DNA of 64,000 nucleotides from Acuticoccus sp963704595 (GTDB taxonomy: Bacteria; Pseudomonadota; Alphaproteobacteria; Rhizobiales; Amorphaceae): positions 992,001-1,056,000 of the forward strand of contig OY969922.1 in NCBI GenBank assembly GCA_963704595.1, written 5' to 3'. Below the pieces are notes generated by a model. It saw nothing but the letters and a program-made list of their open reading frames with translations, was not told the DNA's origin and searched no databases. Positions 1 through 9,176 of this stretch are shown here, one piece after another; positions within the stretch are counted from its first letter, which is position 1; every line of letters starts with the position of its first letter. The position numbers and the translations under genes are program-made.

Positions 1-989
1 TCCAGCCAGCTCGAGGTCTCCACCCGGGACGATACGCCGAGGCTGGCGCCGACGTTCTCGACGAGCTCGCCGATGCGGGACCTGAGGTCCAGCATGACGG
101 CTCGCGCGGTGTCGCGCAGGACGATGGTGAAGCGCGCCGCGCCCGCGATGGTGTGGACCGCGTTGGGGGACAGCTCCACGTGGCCGACGGTGATGCGGGT
201 CTCGTCGGTGCCGTGGCGGGCGGCGAGGCCGGGGAGGGCGGCGCCGATCTCGGCGAGCGCCTGGAAGGCGTCGGCGCGCATGGTCATCGGGGTGGTGCCG
301 GAGTGGTTGGCGCGGCCGGTCAGCGTCACCGCCAGCACGCAGACGCCCGACACGCTGTGCGCGATGCCGATCTCGGCGCCCGTCCGCTCCAGCACCGGCC
401 CCTGCTCGATGTGAAGCTCGAGGAACGCGCGCACCGACCCCGGCGAACGGGCAGCGCCCGGCACGGCCGCCGGGTCGAGGCCCGCCGCCCGCATCGCGTC
501 GGTGAGGCGCACGCCATCGGCATCGACGGCGCCTTCCACGAACGCGGCCGTCGCGGTGCCGGTGATCGCCTGCGAGCCCAGCATTCCGCCGAAGCGGCCT
601 TCCTCGTCCGCCGTCGCCACCACCTCGATGGCGGTGGCCGGCACGTGCCCGCGGTCCTTCATCGCGCGGACCGCCTCCAGCGCGGCGGCACAGCCGATCA
701 CGCCGTCGAACGCGCCGCCGTCCGGCACGGTGTCGAGGTGGGAGCCCGCCATGACGCACGGCCCCCCGGCGGGGCCGAAGCGGCCGAAGAGGTTGCCCGC
801 GTCGTCGGTGTGGACGGCAAGGCCATCGCGCCGCATCTCGTCCGCGAACCATGCTCTGGCGGCCATGTCTGCCGCGCTGAAGGCGACGCGGTCATACCCG
901 CCGGTCGCTTCGTTGCGGCCGAAACGGTTGATGCCTTCGATCAGCAGGGCGAGGCGCGCAGGGTCGATGGCAAGAGGCGCATCCGTCAT
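1..989 (-). CDS. Hydantoinase/carbamoylase-family amidase (M20), 3' end outside window
   Basis: Reading leftwards from ATG at 989, the frame stays open to the window edge (about 329 residues seen). It carries the M20 carbamoylase pattern: GSHLDTVPDGGAFDG (metal His and Asp), ADEEGRFGG (metal Glu), ELHIEQGPVLE and GRANHSGTTPM. This family (N-carbamoyl-L-amino-acid hydrolase, allantoate amidohydrolase, beta-ureidopropionase) removes a carbamoyl or ureido group in the cytoplasm using two divalent metals. The substrate cannot be told from sequence. It is divergent from the dipeptide-type importer at 1079, leaving about 90 bp for both promoters. About 80-90 C-terminal residues are missing at the window edge. 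Confidence 0.85.
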   Translation of the reverse strand, partial: MTDAPLAIDPARLALLIEGINRFGRNEATGGYDRVAFSAADMAARAWFADEMRRDGLAVHTDDAGNLFGRFGPAGGPCVMAGSHLDTVPDGGAFDGVIGCAAALEAVRAMKDRGHVPATAIEVVATADEEGRFGGMLGSQAITGTATAAFVEGAVDADGVRLTDAMRAAGLDPAAVPGAARSPGSVRAFLELHIEQGPVLERTGAEIGIAHSVSGVCVLAVTLTGRANHSGTTPMTMRADAFQALAEIGAALPGLAARHGTDETRITVGHVELSPNAVHTIAGAARFTIVLRDTARAVMLDLRSRIGELVENVGASLGVSSRVETSSWL

Positions 990-1078
990 GCCGCGCCGGC
1001 GCCGTGCGGGACCGTCAGGTTGTCATGCGCGCGGCGTATGTGGTTGTTTCGGGCAAGCAACGCAGAAGGAGCGAACCC

Positions 1079-2647
1079 ATGGCCCGCATCTTTTCCGCGG
1101 TCGCGCTGGCGATCGCGACCGTTCTCGGCGCAACCTTCGCCGGACCCGCCAGCGCGCAGACGCCGCCGGGCGTCCTCGTCGTCGGCCAGATCGCCGAGCC
1201 GAAATCGCTCGATCCCCACGCCGTCACCGCGGTCAACGACTTCCGCATCCTCGTCAATCTCTACGACGGCCTCGTCCGCTTCAGGGACGGCACGCTGGAG
1301 GTGGAGCCCGCGCTCGCCGAGAGCTACGAGGTGTCGGACGACGGCCTCACCTACACGTTCGCCCTGCGCGAAGGCGTCACCTTCCACGACGGCACGCCGT
1401 TCAACGCGGACGCCGTGGTGTTCAACTTCGAGCGGATGCTGAACGAGGATCATCCGTTCCATGATACCGGCCCGTTCCCGCTGTCGTTCTTCTTCTCCGC
1501 CGTCGACAAGGTCGAGGCGGTAGACGATTCTACCGTCCGCTTCACCCTGAAGGAACCCTACGCGCCGTTCCTCTCCAACCTCGCCTACCCCACGGGCCTC
1601 ATCGTTTCGCCCGCAGCGGTCGAGGCGGGCGGCGCGGACTTCGGCCGCAGCCCCGCCGGCACCGGCGCCTTCACCTTCGCCGACTGGACGCCCAACCAGC
1701 GCGTGGTGCTGGAGAAGAACCCCGACTACTGGGACGGCGCACCGCCGCTCGAAGCCGTCGTCTTCCGCCCGATCACCGACGCCAACACCCGCCTTGCCGA
1801 GATGCTGTCCGGCGGCATCGACGTGATGGTCGAGACCCCGCCCGATGCCGTCGCCCAGTTCCGCGACGACGCCGGCTTCACCGTCCACGAGCAGGCCGGC
1901 CCGCACCTGTGGTTCCTGATCCTCAACACCAAGGAAGGCCCGTTCGCCGACAAGCGCGTCCGCCAGGCGGCCAACTACGCCATCGACAAGGGCGCACTGA
2001 CGAAGGACATCCTGCAGGGCACCGCCGAGATCGCCGCAGGGCCGACCCCGCCCGCCTTCGCCTGGGCGCATGACGAGGCGCTCGAGCCCTATCCCTACGA
2101 CCCCGAAAAGGCCAAGGCGCTGCTGGCCGAAGCCGGCTACGACGGCGCCCCCGTCACCTTCTACGTCACCGAAGGCGGCTCGGGGATGCTCGACCCCGTC
2201 GCCATGGGCACCGCGATCCAGGCCGACCTCGAAGCCGTCGGCATGAAGACCGAGATCGAGACCTACGAGTGGAACACCTATCTCGGCCTCGTGAACCCGG
2301 GCCTCGAAGGCAAGGCCGACATGGCCGAGATGGCGTGGATGACCAACGACCCGGACACGCTGCCCTTCCTCACGCTGCGCTCCGAGGCGCTCCCGTCCGA
2401 AGGCGGCTTCAACTCCGGCTACTACTCGAACCCCGAGGTCGACACCCTGCTGGAGGAGGCCCGCCGTGCCACCGACCAGTCCGAGCGCGCCCGCCTCTAC
2501 AAGGAGATGCAGGCGATCGTGGCCGACGATGCGCCCTGGGTGTTCGTCGCCAACTGGAAGCAGAACGCCGTCACCAACGACAGGGTGGAGGGCTTCAAGC
2601 TCCAGCCGTCCTTCTTCCTGATGCTCCAGGACGTGGCGAAGAACTGA
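1079..2647 (+). CDS. Dipeptide/oligopeptide-type ABC transporter substrate-binding protein
   Basis: 522 residues. The ATG at 1079 is preceded by an AGAAGGAG ribosome site and starts a clear signal peptide ending near PASA-QTPPG, so the product is exported to the periplasm. The body is SBP_bac_5 (family 5): an opening of the type VGQIAEPKSLDPH, then TPAFAWAH and the C-terminal APWVFVANWKQNA region. It delivers peptides or similar ligands to the permeases encoded at 3133-5993. An upstream in-frame start at 1004 lacks a ribosome site and would spoil the signal peptide. Ligand unknown; family 5 also binds nickel, glutathione and oligosaccharides. Confidence 0.9.
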   Translation: MARIFSAVALAIATVLGATFAGPASAQTPPGVLVVGQIAEPKSLDPHAVTAVNDFRILVNLYDGLVRFRDGTLEVEPALAESYEVSDDGLTYTFALREGVTFHDGTPFNADAVVFNFERMLNEDHPFHDTGPFPLSFFFSAVDKVEAVDDSTVRFTLKEPYAPFLSNLAYPTGLIVSPAAVEAGGADFGRSPAGTGAFTFADWTPNQRVVLEKNPDYWDGAPPLEAVVFRPITDANTRLAEMLSGGIDVMVETPPDAVAQFRDDAGFTVHEQAGPHLWFLILNTKEGPFADKRVRQAANYAIDKGALTKDILQGTAEIAAGPTPPAFAWAHDEALEPYPYDPEKAKALLAEAGYDGAPVTFYVTEGGSGMLDPVAMGTAIQADLEAVGMKTEIETYEWNTYLGLVNPGLEGKADMAEMAWMTNDPDTLPFLTLRSEALPSEGGFNSGYYSNPEVDTLLEEARRATDQSERARLYKEMQAIVADDAPWVFVANWKQNAVTNDRVEGFKLQPSFFLMLQDVAKN

Positions 2648-2699
2648 CGCGGGTGAATGTTGCAGGAGACGGCCATTCTCCATCGCCCCGCGTGTCCGC

Positions 2700-3125
2700 G
2701 TGAGAGGCTTCATCGCGGACACGCTGGCGCTCGTCGTCTTCTTCACCATCGTGGGCGCTCTCAACGAGCGCTTCGTCGCGGGGATGACATGGGACGAGGT
2801 CTCCACCGCACGGATGATCGGCGCGCCCTTGATGGTGCTGACGGCGCGCCCCTACGGCCTGTGGCGGGACTGGCTGGTCGCCCGCACCGCGCCGCCCCTG
2901 CCGCAGTTCCTGGCGGACGCCTTGGCGCTCCTCGTCTTCCAGGTGCCGATCTACGCCGCCATCGTCGCCATGGGCGGTGCGTCTGGCGCCGCCATCCTGC
3001 GCGGCTGCCTCGGCTTCGCCGTCCTGATGATGCTGGTCGGCAGGCCCTACGGGATGTGGCTCGACTTCGTCCGTGCCCGCTTCGGCCTCGGCGCTGGCGG
3101 GATGCGACCGATGTCGCTCCAGTGA
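2700..3125 (+). CDS. alaE: AlaE-like L-alanine exporter
   Basis: 141 residues from a GTG with no obvious ribosome site. It resembles E. coli AlaE (149 aa) along its length: an N-terminal ADTLALVVFFTIVGALNE helix, then RPYGLWRDW, LADALALLVFQVPIYAA and a second RPYGMWLDFVRARF. The two RPYGxWxD blocks show the family's internal duplication with four hydrophobic segments. AlaE exports L-alanine (and is induced by it) at the inner membrane. Here it lies in the same direction between the binding protein and the first permease of a peptide importer, 52 bp after one and 7 bp before the other, so it is probably co-transcribed with them. The start codon is less certain than the identity. Confidence 0.8.
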   Translation: MRGFIADTLALVVFFTIVGALNERFVAGMTWDEVSTARMIGAPLMVLTARPYGLWRDWLVARTAPPLPQFLADALALLVFQVPIYAAIVAMGGASGAAILRGCLGFAVLMMLVGRPYGMWLDFVRARFGLGAGGMRPMSLQ

Positions 3126-3132
3126 GGGCCGC

Positions 3133-4077
3133 ATGAGCGCCACCATCCTCAAGCGTTTCCTCGCGGCGATCCCTGTGCTCCTCGGGCTGACGGTCATCGT
3201 CTTCGTCATCATGGCGCTTATCCCCGGCGACCCGGCCACCGCGATTCTCGGCTCCTACGCCACGCCCGAGAATGTCGAGCGGCTGAACCGCCAGCTCGGC
3301 CTCGACCGGACGCTGCCGGAGCAATATTTCATCTGGCTCGGCAATCTCATGCAAGGCGACCTCGGCCGCTCCTACGCCCTCAACCGCCCGGTGCTCGACG
3401 AGGTGCTGGAGCGCCTCTCCGCAACGCTCCTGCTGGCAGGCACCGCTCTGGTGATCGCCTCCATCCTCGGCCTCCTCGCCGGCATCGTCTCGGCCGTGCG
3501 CCAGTACGGCCTCACCGACAAGCTGCTGACCTTCCTCGTCCTCGTTGGCATCTCCATGCCCGCCTTCTGGCTGGGGCTCCTCCTCATCCTCGGCTTCGCC
3601 GTCACCTGGCGCTGGTTTCCAGCGAGCGGGATGGTCGCGATCTACGGCGGCGGCGGGCCGATGGACATCGCGCACCACCTAGTCCTCCCTGCGCTGACGC
3701 TCGCCATCGTCGCGACCGGCGTCATCGCACGGCTCACCCGCACAGCGATGCTGGAGGTGCTGCGGCAGGACTTCATCCGCACCGCCCGCGCCAAGGGCCT
3801 CTCCGAGCGCAAGGTGATTTTTAAACACGCCTTCAAGGCGGCGCTGGTGTCCGTGATCCCGGTGATCGCGATCCAGGCGGGCTTCGTCCTCGGCGGCGCG
3901 GTCTACGTGGAGACGGTGTTCCAGTGGCCGGGCATCGGCTCGATGCTGGTGAACGCCATCTCCCAGCGCGACATCATGCTGGTGCAGGGCGGCGTCCTGG
4001 TGGTGGCGGCCGCCTACGTCTTCTTCAATCTCGCCGCCGACGTGGTGCAGATGCTGATCGACCCGAGGCTGAGCTGA
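3133..4077 (+). CDS. Dipeptide-type ABC transporter permease (DppB-like)
   Basis: 314 residues, six predicted membrane segments. It begins with the typical MSATILKRFLAAIPVLLGLTVIVFVIMALIPGD opening (residues split here by position only), followed by the periplasmic loop and the BPD_transp_1 core. The EAA-like coupling loop is at TARAKGLSERKVIFKHAFKAAL (about residues 216-237). It forms the inner-membrane channel with the permease half of the next product. ATG at 3133 follows GAGGGCCGC. Its TGA overlaps the next ATG by one base, indicating translational coupling. Confidence 0.9.
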   Translation: MSATILKRFLAAIPVLLGLTVIVFVIMALIPGDPATAILGSYATPENVERLNRQLGLDRTLPEQYFIWLGNLMQGDLGRSYALNRPVLDEVLERLSATLLLAGTALVIASILGLLAGIVSAVRQYGLTDKLLTFLVLVGISMPAFWLGLLLILGFAVTWRWFPASGMVAIYGGGGPMDIAHHLVLPALTLAIVATGVIARLTRTAMLEVLRQDFIRTARAKGLSERKVIFKHAFKAALVSVIPVIAIQAGFVLGGAVYVETVFQWPGIGSMLVNAISQRDIMLVQGGVLVVAAAYVFFNLAADVVQMLIDPRLS

Positions 4078-5993
4078 TGGCCGCCGACGGATCCGCCGCC
4101 GCCGCCCTGCGCCCCGGCGCGTGGTCGCTACTCCTGCGCAACACTCTGGCGACCACCGGGCTCGCGCTCCTCGTGCTGATCGTCGCCGTCGCGCTTCTCG
4201 CGCAGCTGCTGCCGCTCGCCGACCCCGACGCCACCGCACCCGCGAACCGCCTCATCCCGCCCTTCACCGACGGCTACCTCCTCGGCACCGACGCGCTGGG
4301 GCGGGACATTCTCTCCCGCATCGTCTGGGGCACCCGCGTCAGCCTCGCCGTCGGCGTGTCGGCGACGCTGATCGCGGCGCTGGCCGGCTCGGTCATCGGC
4401 CTAGTCGCGGGGTACGCGGGGGGCTGGGTCGACAGCATCCTGATGCGCGGCATCGATATGGTGCTGGCGTTCCCGTACATCCTGCTCGCGCTCGCAATCG
4501 TCGCGGTGCTCGGCCCCGGCCTCGTCAACGCGCTCTACGCCATTGCGGTCGTCAACATTCCGTTCTTCGCCCGCAACGTACGCGGGCTGGCGCTCGGTCT
4601 CTCCCGGCGCGAGTTCGTGGATGCCGCGCGCCTCTCCGGCCAGAACGACGCCGCGATCCTGCTGCGCGAAGTCCTCCCCAACATTCTCCCGGTCATCATC
4701 ATCACCATGTCCACCACGGTGGGCTGGATGATCCTCGAGACCGCTGGCCTCTCCTTCCTCGGCCTCGGCGCGCAGCCGCCGCAGGCCGACCTCGGCTCCA
4801 TGCTGGGGGAGGGGCGCAAGGTGCTGTTCACGGCACCGCACGTGTCGGTGGTGCCGGGGCTCGTGATCTTCGTCCTCGTCATGAGCATCAACCTCCTAGG
4901 CGACGGGGTGCGCGACGTGCTCGACCCGCGCCTGCGCTCTGGCGCCGTCGCCCGACCCAGCGCCCGCACGAAGGTCGCCCGCGAGCGCACCCCGGCGGCG
5001 TCCGAGCACCCTGACGCGGCGCTCGACCTTGCGGGAATGTCCACCGAGTTCCGCCTCGGCGGCACGACCATCAAGGCCGTCAACGGCGTCGACATCCATG
5101 TGGGGACAAGCGAATGCGTCGGCCTCGTCGGCGAATCCGGCTCCGGCAAGTCGGTGACCGCGATGTCCGTCATGGGGCTGGTGCCGTCGCCGCCGGGGCG
5201 GATTTCGGCCGGCGCCGCCTACTTCAAGGGCCGCGACCTGTTCGCGATGCCGACCGGCGCGCTGCGGACGCTCCGCGGCGGAGCGGTCTCCTACGTGTTC
5301 CAGGACCCGCTTTCCACGCTCCACCCGCAGTTCACCATCGGCCAGCAGCTCATCGAGGCGATCCGCCTGCACGAAGCGATGGGCCGCGCGGCCGCGCACT
5401 CGCGCGCCGCCGAGCTCCTCACGATGGTGCAGATCTCCAGCCCCGAGCGCCGTCTCGCCGCCTACCCACACGAACTCTCCGGCGGGATGCGCCAGCGCGT
5501 CGGCATCGCCATGGCGCTCGCCGGCAACGCCGAGGTCGTGATCGCGGACGAACCCACCACAGCACTCGACGTGACGGTCCGGGCGCAGGTCCTTGCCCTC
5601 CTCAACCGCCTCCGCCGCGAGCGGACGGTGGGCGTCCTCTTCATCACCCACGATTTCGGCGTCGTCTCGGCCGTGTGCGACCGGGTGGCGGTGATGTACG
5701 CAGGCCGCATCGTGGAGACCGGCCCCACCGCCGAGATCCTCGCGGCCCCTGCGCACCCCTACACCGCGGCGCTGGTCGCCTGCGTCCCGGTCCTCGGCCA
5801 GCCGGACCGGCACCTTGCGACCATCCCCGGCCGCCCCCCGTCGCTGGCAGACCTCCCGCAAGGATGCGCCTTCGCCGACCGCTGCCCCCGGGCACAGGAC
5901 GACTGCCGCGCCGCGCCCATAGAGATGGCATCGCTGGGCGACGCCCGCGCCGTCCGCTGCATCCACCCGCTGGAGGCCGCTGATGCCGCCTGA
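4077..5993 (+). CDS. Fused DppC-type permease and DppD-type ATPase
   Basis: 638 residues joining two proteins that are usually separate. Residues 1-285 are a DppC-like permease: first helix near 25-45, GTDALGRDILSRI, and the EAA loop around DAARLSGQNDAAILLREVLPN. A linker rich in Ala, Arg and Pro follows at about 290-320. Residues about 322-638 are an ABC ATPase with Walker A GESGSGKS (near 351), signature LSGGMRQR (near 467), Walker B VVIADEPTTALD, and a C-terminal oligopeptide-type Cys-rich tail. The reading frame is continuous with no stop in the linker, so the fusion looks genuine. Such fusions are known in some bacteria. ATG at 4077 overlaps the previous TGA. Confidence 0.88.
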   Translation: MAADGSAAAALRPGAWSLLLRNTLATTGLALLVLIVAVALLAQLLPLADPDATAPANRLIPPFTDGYLLGTDALGRDILSRIVWGTRVSLAVGVSATLIAALAGSVIGLVAGYAGGWVDSILMRGIDMVLAFPYILLALAIVAVLGPGLVNALYAIAVVNIPFFARNVRGLALGLSRREFVDAARLSGQNDAAILLREVLPNILPVIIITMSTTVGWMILETAGLSFLGLGAQPPQADLGSMLGEGRKVLFTAPHVSVVPGLVIFVLVMSINLLGDGVRDVLDPRLRSGAVARPSARTKVARERTPAASEHPDAALDLAGMSTEFRLGGTTIKAVNGVDIHVGTSECVGLVGESGSGKSVTAMSVMGLVPSPPGRISAGAAYFKGRDLFAMPTGALRTLRGGAVSYVFQDPLSTLHPQFTIGQQLIEAIRLHEAMGRAAAHSRAAELLTMVQISSPERRLAAYPHELSGGMRQRVGIAMALAGNAEVVIADEPTTALDVTVRAQVLALLNRLRRERTVGVLFITHDFGVVSAVCDRVAVMYAGRIVETGPTAEILAAPAHPYTAALVACVPVLGQPDRHLATIPGRPPSLADLPQGCAFADRCPRAQDDCRAAPIEMASLGDARAVRCIHPLEAADAA

Positions 5994-6957
5994 CACGGTG
6001 ATGCAGCTCTCGGATGTGGTGCGCACCTTCGGCGGCGGCCGCAAGCTCCTCGGCGGCCACGCGCCAGCGGTTCACGCCGTGCGCGGCGTCTCGCTCGCCG
6101 TCGCCAAGGGCGAGACGCTGGGCGTCGTCGGCGAGTCCGGCTGCGGAAAATCGACGCTCGCCCGCATGATGGTCGGCCTCGATGCGCCGACGGACGGCAC
6201 CATCCGCATCGCGTCGGAAGGGGGCCCGATCACCCCCGGTGCAAGCCGCGCCGAGACCGCCCGCGCCATCCAGTACGTCTTTCAGGACAATTCCGCCGCC
6301 CTCAACCCGCGCAAGACGATCGCGGCCGCGCTCGACGTCCCGCTGCGCCACCTCACCACCCTCGATGCCGCCGCCCGCAAGGCGCGCGCAGCGGAGCTGA
6401 TGGAGCTCGTCAACCTCGACCCGTCCTTCCTGGAGCGCTACCCGCACGAACTCTCCGGCGGGCAGGCCCAGCGCGTGGGGATTGCCCGCGCGCTGGCGGC
6501 GGACCCTGCGCTGCTGGTTCTGGACGAGCCGGTCTCAGGCCTCGACGTCTCGATGCAGGCACAGGTGCTCAACCTTCTGGCCGATCTGAAGCACCGCCTC
6601 GGCCTCACCTTCGTCTTCATCAGCCACGACCTCTCGGTGGTGGAGGCCGTCAGCGACCGCGTCGCGATCCTCTACTTCGGCAAAATTGCGGAGGTCGGCC
6701 CCGTCCGCACCGTCTTCGCGAAGCCGCAACACCACTACACCGCGCTTCTCCTGCGCAGCGTCCCGGCCCTCGGCCGCGCGCTGGACGTTGCCGAGGACGA
6801 GGACATGCAGCTCCCCGACCCCTACGACCCGCCGCAGGGCTGCGCCTTCGCCTCCCGCTGCCCGGCCGCGCAGGACATCTGCCGCAAGGAGCAGCCCCCG
6901 TTCCAGAGCCACGGCGACAACCCGTGCCACACCAGCGCCTGCCATTTCCCACTCTGA
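5983..6957 (+). CDS. Dipeptide-type ABC transporter ATP-binding protein (DppF-like)
   Basis: 324 residues, starting inside the end of the previous gene (11 bp overlap). It is the second ATPase of the importer: Walker A GESGCGKS near residue 49, Q-loop YVFQDN, signature LSGGQAQR near 157, Walker B LLVLDEPVSGLD, H-loop FISHD. The C-terminal tail has the CAFASRCPAAQDIC cysteine motif of OppF/DppF-type proteins. It should form the nucleotide-binding dimer with the fused ATPase domain upstream. It is the last gene of the operon; the next gene is convergent. Confidence 0.9.
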   Translation: MPPDTVMQLSDVVRTFGGGRKLLGGHAPAVHAVRGVSLAVAKGETLGVVGESGCGKSTLARMMVGLDAPTDGTIRIASEGGPITPGASRAETARAIQYVFQDNSAALNPRKTIAAALDVPLRHLTTLDAAARKARAAELMELVNLDPSFLERYPHELSGGQAQRVGIARALAADPALLVLDEPVSGLDVSMQAQVLNLLADLKHRLGLTFVFISHDLSVVEAVSDRVAILYFGKIAEVGPVRTVFAKPQHHYTALLLRSVPALGRALDVAEDEDMQLPDPYDPPQGCAFASRCPAAQDICRKEQPPFQSHGDNPCHTSACHFPL

Positions 6958-7148
6958 GGAAGGCAACCGAGGGCAGAGGCGGGGTCAAGGCTGCGCCCGG
7001 AGCCACGCGCAGCCGCAGGCGAGCATGGCGAGGACGCGGCCTTGACGCCGCAGCTGCCCGGCGCACGCTGGCGAAGGGGATCAGGCAAGGCAGACGCGAA
7101 GCGGCTGAATTGTCCTGAACCCCTGCCCATCGGCGAGATGGAGGGAGC

Positions 7149-7201
7149 GCGAGGGAGGAAATCCCTCGCCTGACAAGTAACAAAGCCGGCGCAACGCGCC
7201 G
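7149..7201. terminator. Candidate hairpins between convergent operons
   Basis: Two perfect inverted repeats lie in the 267 bp gap between convergent genes: GCGAGGG/CCCTCGC around a 7-base loop (7149-7169) and CGGCGC/GCGCCG around AAC (7187-7201). Neither is followed by a convincing T tract, so a terminator role is inferred from position only. The rest of the gap (6958-7148) holds no recognisable gene. Confidence 0.3.
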
Positions 7202-7224
7202 TCCCTATTTCCCCGGACGAGACG

Positions 7225-8208
7225 TCACGCCACAGAGCCCGCGTAGGTCCCGTGCCACCCGTCGACCATTTTCGCCGCTTCCGACACCACCGGCCGTTCG
7301 CGCCACGGGGTTGCCGCAGCGTCGGAGATTGCGCGGAGCGCCGCGATCCGGGGGCCGGCCGTGCGGCGGAGGAAGTCGTCGCGCGCAGCGACGTCAGTGA
7401 TCGTCATCGCCTCTTTCCAGATCGCGCGGCCGCCGAGAAAGCCGGAGGCGCCGCCGTCGCAGGCCGCGCGCACCTGCGCCATGAAGTCCTCGAACGGGAC
7501 ACCGCCGGAGAGGACGACCCAGGGGAGGCGGGTCGCGTCGGTCACGGCCTGGCAGGCGGCGACCATCTCCTCGTAGGGCGCCTCGTGGAGGAGGGGGTAC
7601 TCGAGCTTCAGGATGTCGGCGTAGGGGTCGAAGGTCTTCGCGATGGTGGCGACGAGGCTGGGGAGCGCCTCGGCGAAGGCAGGGTCGGTCTTCTTGCCGG
7701 TGGGGGCGTAGGAGATCGGCTCCAGTACCAGCGCGATGTCAGCCTCGCGGCAGCTTTCGGCGACCTTGCCGACGAAGTCTTCCTGCTCCGACGCTGCCGC
7801 CTCGGACGGGTGGTACTGGACGAGGAGTTTCACGCCGTCGGCGCCCATCCGCTTGATGGCGTTGACCGTCCAGCCCGGCTCCAGCGTGTTGAGCCGGCCG
7901 CCGTCGCTCTTCTCGAAGCCGGACTTCTCCACCGCGACCACCACGCCGGTGCCGCCGGGGATCGCGCCGGTCGCGACCAGCGGCCCGGCGGTGAAGAGCG
8001 GGTCCATCAGGACCGCGGTGGCGTGGCTCACCATCGAGCGGGCGAGGCGCTCCTTCTCGGCGACCACCTGCTCCCATGTGGCATTGCCCTCAAACAGCGA
8101 GGCGGTGAGCTGCGCGAACGAGTTGCGGTGGTCGAGCGCCAGCATCGAGAAGGTGCCGTTGGCGGCTGCCATGGAATCGAGGCCGCGCAGTTTGCCGAGG
8201 GTGAGCAT
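7225..8208 (-). CDS. LacD-family class I aldolase (tagatose/ketose-1,6-bisphosphate aldolase-like)
   Basis: 327 residues, matching LacD length (about 326). The start at 8208 follows AAGGA on the minus strand. LALDHRNS opens the barrel near residue 24, and ADILKLEYP places the likely Schiff-base lysine at about K201. The family includes tagatose-1,6-bisphosphate aldolase, which is relaxed for C3/C4 stereochemistry, and sulfofructose-phosphate aldolase (YihT). Here the upstream genes encode a ROK kinase, a PfkA-like kinase and a sugar importer. A 1,6-bisphosphorylated ketohexose is therefore the likely substrate, yielding dihydroxyacetone phosphate and glyceraldehyde 3-phosphate. It is the last gene of its operon. 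Confidence 0.82.
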   Translation of the reverse strand: MLTLGKLRGLDSMAAANGTFSMLALDHRNSFAQLTASLFEGNATWEQVVAEKERLARSMVSHATAVLMDPLFTAGPLVATGAIPGGTGVVVAVEKSGFEKSDGGRLNTLEPGWTVNAIKRMGADGVKLLVQYHPSEAAASEQEDFVGKVAESCREADIALVLEPISYAPTGKKTDPAFAEALPSLVATIAKTFDPYADILKLEYPLLHEAPYEEMVAACQAVTDATRLPWVVLSGGVPFEDFMAQVRAACDGGASGFLGGRAIWKEAMTITDVAARDDFLRRTAGPRIAALRAISDAAATPWRERPVVSEAAKMVDGWHGTYAGSVA

Positions 8209-8221
8209 GAGGGGGTCCTTG

Positions 8222-9175
8222 TCAGCTGGATACGGGAAGGGGGTGGTGGACGGGCGCGCCCTGGGCACGGCCGAAGAGGAGGGGCGCTGCGTGGAGAACC
8301 GCGTCGCTCCCGAGCGTGGCGTGGCAGATCTCGACCTTCTCGCGCGGCACTGGCGCGCGAAGGTGCTCCCGGACCGCAGCCGCCAGCGCATCGCGCGGAA
8401 AGGTTTCGCGGCCGTGGAGCCCGCCGCCGATGAGGAGGACCTGGGGGTCGAGCATGTTGACCGCCGCCGCAATCCCGTGGGCGAGGGCGCGGACATAGGC
8501 CTCGACTCCCTCGGTCGCGGCAGGATGGGTGAAGACGTCGGCCATCGGCACGCCGGCGTCGCGGGCGATCGCCTCCAGCGCGTGGCCTGAGGCGTAGGCC
8601 TCTAGGCAGTCGGTGTTGCCGCAGATGCAGCGGCGGCCGTGGTCGCGGATCGGCAGGTGGCCGACCTCGGCCGCGCCGCCCGACGCGCCGCGATAGGGGG
8701 CGCCGGCCACCAGCATCGCGCCGCCGATGCCGGTGCCGATGAAGACGCCGAGCATCGAGGCCGCGCCCCGTCCCGCGCCAGCGACCCATTCCCCGGTCGC
8801 GAGGAGCACCGTGTCGCGGTCGACCACGGCCGGCACGCCGAGCCGGGCGGTGAGTTCGCGCCCGGCGGCGACGCCCTCGAAGCCTGCGAGATTGGGGGAG
8901 GAAAGGGCGTAGGTGCCCGTCTCGTCGAAGGAAACAGGCAGGCCGATGACGGCGCCGAGGAGGGTTTTTCCGTCGGGCACAGCGTCACGGACGATCTTTG
9001 CGAGCATGTCGAGCGGCGTGGCGCCGAGGCGGCTCGACGAGAAGCGGTCCATCGCACCTGCGCCTTCGGCGGTGACGGCGCCGACGCGGGTGGTGGTGCC
9101 GCCGACGTCCACGGCGATCAGCGCGTCGCGCGGCCCGAGGGGGCGGGCCTCGGGAGAGGGCGGCGCGGCACCCAA
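8222..9175 (-). CDS. ROK-family sugar kinase
   Basis: About 317 residues. The ATP-binding opening is ALIAVDVGGTTTRVGAVT, followed by GTGIGGAM and the ROK zinc signature CICGNTDCLEAYASG. ROK proteins of this type phosphorylate hexoses (glucose, fructose, allose, N-acetylmannosamine). No helix-turn-helix is present, so it is a kinase, not a repressor. The start is uncertain: a TTG at 9175, one base past the upstream stop, gives the expected length, while ATG starts further upstream would run deep into the PfkA-like gene. It ends 13 bp before the LacD-like gene. The sugar is unknown. Confidence 0.8.
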   Translation of the reverse strand: MGAAPPSPEARPLGPRDALIAVDVGGTTTRVGAVTAEGAGAMDRFSSSRLGATPLDMLAKIVRDAVPDGKTLLGAVIGLPVSFDETGTYALSSPNLAGFEGVAAGRELTARLGVPAVVDRDTVLLATGEWVAGAGRGAASMLGVFIGTGIGGAMLVAGAPYRGASGGAAEVGHLPIRDHGRRCICGNTDCLEAYASGHALEAIARDAGVPMADVFTHPAATEGVEAYVRALAHGIAAAVNMLDPQVLLIGGGLHGRETFPRDALAAAVREHLRAPVPREKVEICHATLGSDAVLHAAPLLFGRAQGAPVHHPLPVSS

Positions 9176-9176
9176 G

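Noticed and set aside
986..2806. 606-codon frame opposite the substrate-binding protein gene
   Set aside because: GC-rich shadow: low-complexity Gly/Val/Arg composition, no family resemblance, and an excellent gene on the other strand.
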